A stretch of DNA of 6,111 nt. Source: CAZLLV01 sp964560325. GTDB lineage: Bacteria > Acidobacteriota > Thermoanaerobaculia > Multivoradales > DATKCC01. A program made the translations under genes and the position numbers. Numbering within the stretch: the stretch's first letter is position 1; each line of letters begins with the position of its first letter. Of this stretch, positions 1-5,868 are shown one piece after another. The stretch is from assembly GCA_964560325.1 (NCBI GenBank), contig CAZLLV010000473.1, forward strand, positions 1-6,111, given 5' to 3'. The notes below the pieces were generated by a model. The model was not told where the DNA came from. It saw nothing but the letters and a program-made list of their open reading frames with translations, and did not search any database.

Positions 1-626
1 ACGAGCTGTACGACGAGACGGCGCCGACGGTATCGAACTACCCTTACGGGATCTCGAAGCTCCAGGGAGAGCGCGCCTGCCTCCAACTCGGCGACGAGCG
101 CTTCTCGGTGATCTCGCTGCGCAAGGGCACGATCTGCGGCTGGAGCCCGCGCATGCGGCTCGACCTGGTGGTCAACACGATGTTCCGGACCGCGCTCGCC
201 GACGGCCGGATCGTGGTTCGCAACCCCGCCATCTGGCGGCCGGTGCTGGCGATCCGCGACGCGGTCGCGGCCTACGTGCGGGCGCTCGAAGCGGCGCCCG
301 ACGTCTCCGGCGTCTTCAACGTGGCGTCGGACAACTACACCGTCGGCGAGCTCGGCGACCGGGTGAAAGAGGCGGTCGAGGCGCGTCTCGACCACCGGAT
401 CGACCTCCGCATCCTCGACGAGCACGACCTGCGCAGCTACAAGGTGAGCACCGACAAGGCGACCCGCGTCCTCGGCTTCCACCCTCGCCACGACGTGCTC
501 TCGATCGTCGACGAGCTCTTCGCCCACCTCCCCGAGTTCGAGGACTTCGACAACCCTCGCTACTACAACATCGAGGTCTTCCGCCGCCTGGAAGGCGCCG
601 AGCCGGCCGCGCCGGTGACGGCCTAG
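1..626 (+). CDS. NAD-dependent epimerase/dehydratase (extended SDR), 3' part only
   Basis: This is the C-terminal part of an extended short-chain dehydrogenase/reductase; the reading frame is open from base 3 to the TAG at 624-626, giving about 207 visible residues. The Rossmann GxxGxxG region lies beyond the left edge. The catalytic YxxxK motif is present as YGISK (Tyr at 45-47, Lys at 57-59). It is followed by the usual post-catalytic elements: a LRKGTICG strand, a WRPVLAIRDAVAAY segment where the family contacts substrate and places its conserved Asp, a GVFNVAS strand, and a closing LGFHPRHDV segment. Extended SDRs of this kind generally act on nucleotide sugars in the cytoplasm, for surface polysaccharide synthesis, but the substrate cannot be read from this fragment. 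The gene ends 38 bases before the end of a convergent gene and shows no link to the downstream operon. Internal ATG codons, such as the one at 108, are not the start, because the catalytic motif lies upstream of them in the same frame. Confidence 0.9.
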   Translation, partial: ELYDETAPTVSNYPYGISKLQGERACLQLGDERFSVISLRKGTICGWSPRMRLDLVVNTMFRTALADGRIVVRNPAIWRPVLAIRDAVAAYVRALEAAPDVSGVFNVASDNYTVGELGDRVKEAVEARLDHRIDLRILDEHDLRSYKVSTDKATRVLGFHPRHDVLSIVDELFAHLPEFEDFDNPRYYNIEVFRRLEGAEPAAPVTA

Positions 627-664
627 GTGGTGTCCCTGGAAGCCAGCTCGGCTAGCGGCACGTC

Positions 665-1081
665 CTAGTTCGCCGCACACCGGTACAGGTCTACCGTGCC
701 GGAGCTGATCACGTGCCAGCACCAATCGGGAGTGGTGCACGGCTGGCCGGCGGGATTGGGAGGGCACTGGTCTGGAGGCCAGCTCCAAGAGCACGACATC
801 ATCCAGTGATCCCAGCAACTCTCACGGTTGAAGAACTGCCACGTCCCCGAACCCGCGGCTTCCACGGAGGGTCCCTCGGCTTCCGGATTGCGTGCCTCCA
901 CGGCGGAGGAGTCGAGCCTCGGCGCCACGACCTCCCCGTGCGGTTCCGGGGTTTCGAAGGCGGGGGCCTGGTTCGTGCCGACCGCGTCGTGGGCAGGTCC
1001 CACGCCCAACGCGATCAGCATCGCGAAGGCGATCCAGCCGTACTTCCGGGAAAGCCTCCGCCAAGTGTCGATCTTCTGCAT
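665..1081 (-). CDS. small exported Cys/Trp-rich protein of unknown function
   Basis: This encodes a 138-residue protein I do not recognise. Residues 1-33 look like a signal peptide: a basic start (K3, R8, R9, R12, K13), a hydrophobic core over roughly 16-27 and a possible cleavage site near PAHDA. A Pro/Glu/Ala-rich, probably disordered stretch follows (about 36-79). The last 60 residues form a compact candidate domain with six cysteines (89, 97, 106, 115, 121, 135) and seven tryptophans, which suits an exported domain held by up to three disulfide bonds. The ATG at 1081-1079 is chosen because AGGAG stands six bases upstream (1092-1088) and a TTGACA promoter lies further up. The gene converges on the epimerase and diverges from the CHAT operon, so it may share control with the latter. 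The opposite-strand frame over the same bases has no comparable features. Existence as a gene is well supported; function is unknown. Confidence 0.72.
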   Translation of the reverse strand: MQKIDTWRRLSRKYGWIAFAMLIALGVGPAHDAVGTNQAPAFETPEPHGEVVAPRLDSSAVEARNPEAEGPSVEAAGSGTWQFFNRESCWDHWMMSCSWSWPPDQCPPNPAGQPCTTPDWCWHVISSGTVDLYRCAAN

Positions 1082-1087
1082 GCTCGT

Positions 1088-1092
1088 CTCCT
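1088..1092 (-). promoter_or_regulatory. ribosome binding site of the Cys/Trp-rich gene
   Basis: Read on the minus strand this is AGGAG, six bases before the ATG at 1081-1079. It decides the start of the small exported protein. Confidence 0.75.
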
Positions 1093-1138
1093 GTCTGCGT
1101 CATCGAGAGTGGATCGGCCGGCACGGCGTCAGCCTTTT

Positions 1139-1161
1139 ATTCATTGAATAGAAGCATTCAA
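1139..1161. promoter_or_regulatory. nested inverted repeats in the divergent region, candidate operator
   Basis: Bases 1139-1149 form an 11-base palindrome (ATTCA-T-TGAAT). The right part, TTGAAT (1144-1149), also pairs as an inverted repeat with ATTCAA (1156-1161) across six bases. The site overlaps the proposed -10 box of the minus-strand promoter and lies between two divergent genes, which is where a shared regulator would bind. A weak plus-strand promoter (TTGAAT at 1144-1149, then TACTTT at 1165-1170, 15 bases apart) could overlap it. No regulator can be named; in AT-rich DNA short palindromes also arise by chance. Confidence 0.3.
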
Positions 1162-1177
1162 AGATACTTTTTGTCAA
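1147..1177 (-). promoter_or_regulatory. sigma70-like promoter for the Cys/Trp-rich gene
   Basis: On the minus strand a perfect TTGACA (-35, bases 1177-1172) is followed after 19 bases by TCTATT (bases 1152-1147, four of six matches to the -10 consensus); TTCTAT, one base closer, is an alternative with 18-base spacing. Both boxes sit in an AT-rich island inside otherwise very GC-rich DNA. The implied leader is about 60 bases, ending in the AGGAG ribosome site. The -35 is strong; the -10 and its spacing are only fair. Confidence 0.5.
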
Positions 1178-1200
1178 GCCTCGCCGCCTCAGAAGGGACC

Positions 1201-1266
1201 ATGACGGCGAGTGTCGGAGTAGGGTGGTGGCGCGGTACCGCCTCCGGCCCCGAAGGGTTGCGGTAG
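1201..1266 (+). CDS. possible 21-codon upstream reading frame (leader peptide)
   Basis: An ATG at 1201 preceded by AGAAGGG (1191-1197) opens a short frame encoding a 21-residue peptide with two adjacent Trp codons at 9-10. It ends at the TAG at 1264-1266, 27 bases before the ATG of the large CHAT gene and in the same frame. It has a better ribosome site than the CHAT gene itself, so translation of the leader could feed or control translation downstream. It also contains a 10-base palindrome, GCGGTACCGC, at 1232-1241. It may equally be a chance open stretch in GC-rich DNA. Confidence 0.2.
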   Translation: MTASVGVGWWRGTASGPEGLR

Positions 1267-1293
1267 ATTCCCCCTCGGACTCTTCCGTTTCCG

Positions 1294-4200
1294 ATGTGGT
1301 TCCCCTCCGGGTCCGAGGCCCCGAAACGTCTCGCGTGGCCGGTCCGCCACGTCGCCGCAGCCTGCCTGCTCGGCCTGATCTCCCCGCTCTTCGCCGCCGC
1401 CGCGGGCGGGGAGGTGATCCGGCTGGGCGAGGCGATCGAGGGCGAGCTTCGTGGCGGCGGCTCGCGCGAGCTCTTGCTCGATCTGCCGGCGGGAGGCGTT
1501 CACCGGCTGCGCGTCGAGCAGCTCGGCGTCGACGTGGAGATCGAGGTTTCCGGCCCCGGGTTCGACGGCGCGATCCGGTTCGACGGCCCGTTCGACCGGC
1601 GCAACGTCGAGTCGCTGGTGGTGGAGCCGCCGGCCGGCTCCGGTCCGCTGCGCTACCGGATCGTCCTCCGGGGGCGCGAGCCGGGCGCGCCGGCCGGGCG
1701 CTTCGTCCTCCGGGCGACCGGGGTGCCGCGCGGCTCCGCCAGCCTTCCCCTCCTGCGCGCGGAGACCGAAGCCGCCCGCCACTATGTGAAGGGCGGCGCG
1801 GACGACCGGCGCGCCGCGCTCGAGCTCTACCGCTTCGCCGCCGAGGGGTGGCGCGAGGACGGTGCGGCGCGCGAGGCGGCGCGGGCGCTCTACGCGGCGG
1901 CGGTGCTCCACCGGCTGCTCGACGAGAACGAGGCCGCGCTCGCGGCGGCCGAGCGGGCCGCCGAGGACTTCCGGCGGCTGGGCGAGCCGGTCTTCGAGGC
2001 GTACGCCTGGAACGAGGCCGGGCTCGACCGCTGGCTGCTCGGCCGCTCGGCCGAGGCGCGCGACGCCTTCCGCCGCGCCCTCGACCTCGCCGACCGGCGC
2101 GATCCGTACGCCGCCGGCGCCGCCGCCGGCAACCTCTGCCTGATGGACTTCGTCGCGGGCGACCTGCGCGCCGGGCTCGCCTGCTACGAGGCCGATCGAA
2201 CCGGCGCCCTCGCGCGGTTGCGGGCGGCCGGGGCGCCGGCGCTCTTCGGGGCGGCGGCGACCAGCGTCGGACGCGCCTACGACGTGCTCGGCGAGCCGGA
2301 CGCCGCCCGGCGCCGCTACGCCGAGGCGCTCGGCCACCTGCGCGCGGCGGACGACGCGGAGGGCGAGGCGCGGGTGCTCAACAACCTCGGCGCCCTCCAC
2401 CGCGAGGTGGGGTCGTTCGACGAGGCGCTCGAGGCGTACGATCGGGCGCTCGACGCCTTCCGCCGCCTGGAGGACCGGCGCTGGCAGGCGCGGGTGCTCA
2501 ACAATCTAGGCTTCACCTACCTCGAGCTGGGCGAGCGCGGGCGCGCCCGCCAGCTGCTGCGGGACGCCCTGCCGCTCTGGCGCGCGGTCGACGATCCGCG
2601 CGGCGAGGCCTCGACCCTGACCAACCTGGCGCGGGCGGCGAGCGAGGCGGGGGAGCCGGCGGCTGCCCGCGATCTCCTGATGCGCGCCCTCGACCGTGCG
2701 CGCGCGGCGGAGGACGGGCGCGCCGAGGCGACCGCTCTCTCGCAGCTCGGCGTCGCCCGGCTGGCGCTCGGCGACGAAGAGGCGGCGCGCGAGGCTTTCG
2801 GCCGGGCGGCGGCTCTCTTCCGCGAGCTCGAGGACCCGGCCTCCGAGGCGCTGGCGCTCCGCCGGCTGGCGCGCCTCGACCTGGCGAGCGCGCGGCCGGG
2901 GGCCGTGCGCGAGGGGCGCGAAGGGCTGGTCCGCGCGGTCGAGCTGGCGCGGGCGTCCGGCCACCGCGCGGGCGAGGCGGAGGCGCTCACCGCCCTCGCC
3001 CGCGCCGAGCGCGCGCTCGGCCGGCCGGAGGCCGCGCTCGCCCGCGTGGCGGAGGCGGCGGAGAGTCTCGACGCGCTGCGGGTGCGGATCGCCAGCCCCG
3101 ATCTGCGGACCTCGCACGCGGCGCTCCAGCACGGCACCTACGAGCTCTGGATCGACCTCCTGATGGCGGCGCACGAGCGGGAGCCGGAGCGGGGCTTCGA
3201 CCGCCGGGCGCTCGCGGTCGCCGAGCGGGTGCGCTCGCGTACGCTCGCCGAGCTGCTCCACGAGGCGGAGGTCGAAGCGGCGCGCGGGGTGCCCGATGAG
3301 CTGCTCGACCGGCGCCGCGACCTCGAGCGCCGGCTGCGGGCGAAGGTCGAGCGAGCGATCCGCGGCGGCGCGGCGGGCGCCGGCCGGTCGACGCTCGAGT
3401 CCGAGGCGGCCGAGATCCTGCGCGAGCTCGAGGCGCTCGAGGCGCGCATCCGGCGCGCGAGCCCGGCCCTCGCCGCCCTCGTCCGGCCGGAGCCGCTCGA
3501 CGCGGCGGGCGTTCAGGCGCTGGTCGACGAGGGCACCCTCCTCCTCGTCTACGCGCTGGGCGAGGAGCGGAGCTTCGTCTGGGCGGTGACGGCGGAGCGG
3601 ATCGAGAGCCACGCGCTGCGGGCCCGCCGGGCGATCGACTCCGCGATCCGGCGCCACCACGGACGGCTCGCCCGCTTCGACCCCGCGGAGCGGCACGCCG
3701 AGGCGACCGCCGGCGCGGAGCTCGCGCGCACGCTGCTCGGCCCGGTCGCCGGCCGGCTGGCCGAGGCCTCCCGGCTGGTCGTGGTCGCCGACGGCGCGCT
3801 CCACTACCTGCCGTTCGCCGCGCTGCCCGTGCCGGGGGCGGGATCGGCGGCACGGGCGGCGCCCGCGGTGGTCGAGCGGCACGAGGTCGTCTTCCTGCCG
3901 TCGGCCTCCGCGCTGGTCGCCTTGCGGCACGCCGGGCGCCCCACCGTGGGCTCGGCGGCCGGCCGGCTGGCGATCGTGGCCGATCCGGTCTTCGAGCCCG
4001 ACGATCCGCGTGTGGTCCGGGTCGTCCGTTCGCAGCCGAGCGGCGCGGGCGACGGGGCGGCGCCGGGCGCGGTGCGTTTCGCCCGCCTGCCGGCGAGCCG
4101 GGCCGAGGCGCGGGCGGTGGCGGCGCTCGCTCCGGAGGGCGACCGGAAGGTGCTGCTCGACTTCGAGGCGAGCCGCGAGGCGGTCGCCGGCGGCGGGCTC

Positions 4201-4656
4201 GCCGGCTACCGCGTGGTCCACTTCGCGACCCACGGCCTGATCGACGAGCGCGAGCCGGCGCTCTCCGGCCTCGCGCTCTCCCGGGTCGATCCGGCCGGAC
4301 GGGCCCGGGACGGCTTCCTCGGCCTGCGCGAGATCTACGACCTGCGGCTCGACGCCGAGCTGGTCGTCCTCTCCGCCTGCCGCACCGCCCTCGGCAGCTC
4401 GGTGCGCGGCGAGGGGATGGTCGGGCTCACGCGCGGCTTCCTCCACGCCGGGGCGCGGCGGGTGCTCGCCAGCCTCTGGACGGTCGAGGACGCCGCCGCC
4501 GCCGAGCTCGTCACCCGCTTCTACCGGGCCCTCTGGAAGGACGGGCTCGACGCGCCGGCCGCCCTGCGCCGCGCCCAGCGCGAGCTGCGCGCCGAGCGCC
4601 GCTACCGCGACCCCGCGCACTGGGCCGGCTTCGTGCTGGTGGGGGACTGGCGATGA
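1294..4656 (+). CDS. exported TPR-CHAT protein (caspase-like peptidase family)
   Basis: This 1120-residue protein joins tetratricopeptide repeats to a C-terminal CHAT domain, a clan CD (caspase/separase-like) cysteine peptidase fold. Domains in order: signal peptide (1 to about 37, with a basic stretch, then a hydrophobic core around 20-34 and an Ala-rich cleavage region); a beta-rich domain (about 40-147) resembling the PPC-like N-termini of similar proteins; about ten TPR units of near 40 residues (about 191-590), two of which carry the same ARVLNNLG helix exactly 40 residues apart (359 and 399); a charged coiled coil (about 667-725); and the CHAT domain (about 740-1119). The expected dyad is intact: His980 in HFATHG and Cys1029 in LSACRTA. 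The C-terminus ends in the family's typical HWAGFVLVGD. The ATG at 1294 is the only plausible start: an in-frame TAG lies at 1264-1266 and no start codon lies between. It has no clear ribosome site. TPRs probably bind a partner or substrate. Peptidase activity is likely from the motifs but unproven; the substrate is unknown. First gene of a likely operon with the sigma and anti-sigma genes. Confidence 0.93.
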   Translation: MWFPSGSEAPKRLAWPVRHVAAACLLGLISPLFAAAAGGEVIRLGEAIEGELRGGGSRELLLDLPAGGVHRLRVEQLGVDVEIEVSGPGFDGAIRFDGPFDRRNVESLVVEPPAGSGPLRYRIVLRGREPGAPAGRFVLRATGVPRGSASLPLLRAETEAARHYVKGGADDRRAALELYRFAAEGWREDGAAREAARALYAAAVLHRLLDENEAALAAAERAAEDFRRLGEPVFEAYAWNEAGLDRWLLGRSAEARDAFRRALDLADRRDPYAAGAAAGNLCLMDFVAGDLRAGLACYEADRTGALARLRAAGAPALFGAAATSVGRAYDVLGEPDAARRRYAEALGHLRAADDAEGEARVLNNLGALHREVGSFDEALEAYDRALDAFRRLEDRRWQARVLNNLGFTYLELGERGRARQLLRDALPLWRAVDDPRGEASTLTNLARAASEAGEPAAARDLLMRALDRARAAEDGRAEATALSQLGVARLALGDEEAAREAFGRAAALFRELEDPASEALALRRLARLDLASARPGAVREGREGLVRAVELARASGHRAGEAEALTALARAERALGRPEAALARVAEAAESLDALRVRIASPDLRTSHAALQHGTYELWIDLLMAAHEREPERGFDRRALAVAERVRSRTLAELLHEAEVEAARGVPDELLDRRRDLERRLRAKVERAIRGGAAGAGRSTLESEAAEILRELEALEARIRRASPALAALVRPEPLDAAGVQALVDEGTLLLVYALGEERSFVWAVTAERIESHALRARRAIDSAIRRHHGRLARFDPAERHAEATAGAELARTLLGPVAGRLAEASRLVVVADGALHYLPFAALPVPGAGSAARAAPAVVERHEVVFLPSASALVALRHAGRPTVGSAAGRLAIVADPVFEPDDPRVVRVVRSQPSGAGDGAAPGAVRFARLPASRAEARAVAALAPEGDRKVLLDFEASREAVAGGGLAGYRVVHFATHGLIDEREPALSGLALSRVDPAGRARDGFLGLREIYDLRLDAELVVLSACRTALGSSVRGEGMVGLTRGFLHAGARRVLASLWTVEDAAAAELVTRFYRALWKDGLDAPAALRRAQRELRAERRYRDPAHWAGFVLVGDWR

Positions 4657-4689
4657 GGCTACGATGAGGGCTCGCGATTCGATCTTCTC

Positions 4690-4703
4690 GGGCTCCTGAG
4701 CCC
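4690..4703 (+). other. short inverted repeat after the CHAT gene
   Basis: GGGCT (4690-4694) and AGCCC (4699-4703) can pair around CCTG, within the 71-base gap between the CHAT gene and the next gene. There is no run of T after it, so it is unlikely to terminate transcription; it may slow ribosomes or RNA polymerase, or mean nothing. Confidence 0.25.
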
Positions 4704-4712
4704 ATCGAGACT

Positions 4713-4722
4713 GGAAAGGGGA
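4713..4722 (+). promoter_or_regulatory. ribosome binding site deciding the GTG start at 4728
   Basis: The purine run GGAAAGGGGA ends five bases before the GTG at 4728 and supports that start for the 132-residue protein. It is the clearest ribosome site in the operon, so this small protein may be made in larger amounts than the CHAT protein. Confidence 0.65.
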
Positions 4723-4727
4723 CCCCT

Positions 4728-5126
4728 GTGAGCGCACCGACCCTCGACGATTTCATCGGCGACTACCTCATCCGGCAGGGCAGCGTGGCCGGCGCCGGAG
4801 CCGGCGCCGCTTCGGACGACCCCCTGCGGCTGGTCTACCCCGGCCGCTCGATCACCCTCACCGCCGCCGCCGGCGACGAAGCGCTCGACTTCACCCTCCT
4901 CGACGAAGCCGGCGAGCCGGTCCTGGGGCCGTTCTCCTGCCGTTACCTGCCGGACGCGGCGGTGCTCTACCACCGGGACGAGGACTACGAGGGAACGGGG
5001 CAGCCGCTGACGCTCCAGGTCTCGCTCTACCGGGACCAGGCGAGCGCCTACAAGGCGGCCTACGGCCTGATGATCTACGGCGACCCGGACAACGTCGGAG
5101 TCTGGGGCGCCGACGAGTCGGGCTAG
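4728..5126 (+). CDS. unrecognised 132-residue acidic protein between CHAT and sigma genes
   Basis: I do not recognise this protein. It starts at GTG 4728 with a good ribosome site and ends at TAG 5124-5126. It has no signal peptide and no membrane segment, so it should be cytoplasmic. After an acidic start (LDDFIGDYLI) comes a Gly/Ala-rich linker (AGAGAGA, about residues 21-27), a possible flexible or protease-accessible hinge. The rest alternates hydrophobic and polar residues in short strands (LRLVYPG, SITLTAAAG, LDFTLLDEAG, LTLQVSLYR), suggesting a small beta-rich domain, and then an aromatic, Asp-rich end (GLMIYGDPDNVGVWG). Two cysteines are not evident; only one is seen (FSCRY). Lying 71 bases after the CHAT gene and 7 bases before the sigma gene, it is probably co-transcribed with both, and could be a partner, substrate or regulator of either. 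Codon use matches the neighbours, so it is very likely a real gene. Confidence 0.8.
   Translation: MSAPTLDDFIGDYLIRQGSVAGAGAGAASDDPLRLVYPGRSITLTAAAGDEALDFTLLDEAGEPVLGPFSCRYLPDAAVLYHRDEDYEGTGQPLTLQVSLYRDQASAYKAAYGLMIYGDPDNVGVWGADESG
4790..4809 (+). repeat. GC-rich perfect inverted repeat inside the small gene
   Basis: Nine-base arms (4790-4798 and 4801-4809) flank AG and can fold as an eight-pair all-GC stem with a four-base loop, about 60 bases inside the small gene. It encodes the AGAGAGA linker. In such GC-rich DNA a Gly/Ala repeat makes hairpins easily, so a regulatory role is only possible. Confidence 0.35.
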
Positions 5127-5130
5127 CCCG
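5119..5130. repeat. 12-base palindrome over the stop codon of the small gene
   Basis: CGGGCTAGCCCG is a perfect palindrome that contains the TAG stop (5124-5126) and ends three bases before the sigma gene ATG at 5134. With no spacer it could be a protein site or a tight hairpin covering the sigma gene's start region, where no clear ribosome site is seen. Function uncertain. Confidence 0.3.
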
Positions 5131-5133
5131 CCG

Positions 5134-5868
5134 ATGACCTCGGGTCTCCACGCCGAGCGCGCCGGACCGGAGCCGGGCACGGACGATGCGGCCGTGCTCG
5201 CCCGCCGGGTCGCCGGCGGCGAGCGCGCGGCGGAGCCGGAGCTGATCGCGCGCTTCGGCCGCGGCGTGGCGCTGCTCCTCTCCCGCCACACGCGGAGCGA
5301 GGAGGAGGCCGAGGACCTGTACCAGGAGACCTTCCGGCTGGCGATCGAGAAGCTGCGCGCCGGCGAGCTGCGCGACCCGGCACGGCTGCCGGCGTTCCTC
5401 GCCCGCATGGCGCGGAACCTCGCGATCGAGCACTACCGCAAGGCCGGCCGGCGCAAGACCGAGGCGGCGAGCGACACGCTGGAGTCGGTCGCCGCGGCGC
5501 CCGGCCCCTTCCCGGGCGCCGGCTCGGCGTTTCCGGGGCAGCTCGGGGAGATTCTCGACCGCGAGAAGGCGGCGCTCGTCCGCCGGGTGATCGGCGAGCT
5601 GTCGACCGATCGCGACCGGGAGGTGCTCTACCGCTTCTACATCGCCGAGGACGACCGGGAGGCGATCGCCGCCGACCTCGAGCTTTCGAACCTTCAGCTC
5701 AACCGCGTGCTCCACCGCGCGCGGGAGCGGTACCGGAAGCTCTACGAGGAGCGCGCGGAGCGGGGCGCGCGCACGGGAGCGGCGGCGAGAATGGTCCTAT
5801 TGGCATTTGCGAGTGCGATTCTGCCGTACCTCGTCTCACTGTCGAGGTGGAAGCAGGCTCTGCGATGA
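5134..5868 (+). CDS. sigma-70 family (ECF-like) RNA polymerase sigma factor
   Basis: This 244-residue protein directs RNA polymerase to a set of promoters. Region 2 spans about 38-107, with the core-binding AEDLYQETF motif (59-67) and the DNA-melting MARNLAIEHYRKAGRR segment (92 onward). A Pro/Gly-rich linker (about 108-142) leads to region 4 (about 145-207), where LSTDRDREVLYRFYI and a helix-turn-helix ending in LNRVLHRARERYRKLYEE are seen. There is no region 1.1 or region 3, as in ECF sigma factors, though it is longer than most (usually near 180-200 residues). The extra length is a tail (about 210-244) whose residues 220-237 form a hydrophobic stretch encoded with codons unlike the rest. 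The ATG at 5134 follows the previous stop by 7 bases without a clear ribosome site, suggesting translational coupling. The stop overlaps the anti-sigma start (ATGA, 5865-5868), the classical arrangement for a sigma and its inhibitor. Target promoters cannot be told from the window. Confidence 0.92.
   Translation: MTSGLHAERAGPEPGTDDAAVLARRVAGGERAAEPELIARFGRGVALLLSRHTRSEEEAEDLYQETFRLAIEKLRAGELRDPARLPAFLARMARNLAIEHYRKAGRRKTEAASDTLESVAAAPGPFPGAGSAFPGQLGEILDREKAALVRRVIGELSTDRDREVLYRFYIAEDDREAIAADLELSNLQLNRVLHRARERYRKLYEERAERGARTGAAARMVLLAFASAILPYLVSLSRWKQALR

Noticed and set aside
627..664. A terminator between the converging epimerase and Cys/Trp-rich genes
   Set aside because: Only a four-pair stem (641-644 with 650-653) is found, with no T run on either strand.
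713..1147. Plus-strand open frames opposite the Cys/Trp-rich gene
   Set aside because: They lack a ribosome site and recognisable features, while the minus-strand frame has a promoter, AGGAG, a signal peptide and a Cys-rich domain.
1363..1365. A lipoprotein cysteine in the CHAT signal peptide
   Set aside because: The cysteine stands at the beginning of the hydrophobic core, not after it, and the residues around it do not form a lipobox.
2506..4737. A 743-residue open frame on the minus strand, and other long frames over the CHAT gene such as 1189-2400 (-) and 1224-3299 (+)
   Set aside because: The translations are low-complexity Arg/Ala/Gly/Pro-rich with no domain. They arise because a high-GC gene with G/C-ending codons leaves few stops in its other frames; the CHAT frame has clear domains throughout.
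4728..5126. A bacterial gasdermin activated by the CHAT protease
   Set aside because: Bacterial gasdermins are about twice this length, with a pore-forming fold and a lipid-modified N-terminal cysteine; this protein has no cysteine near its start and is only 132 residues.
5847..5864. A GTG start for the anti-sigma factor six codons upstream
   Set aside because: It has no better ribosome site, and the ATG at 5865 gives the usual ATGA coupling with the sigma gene.
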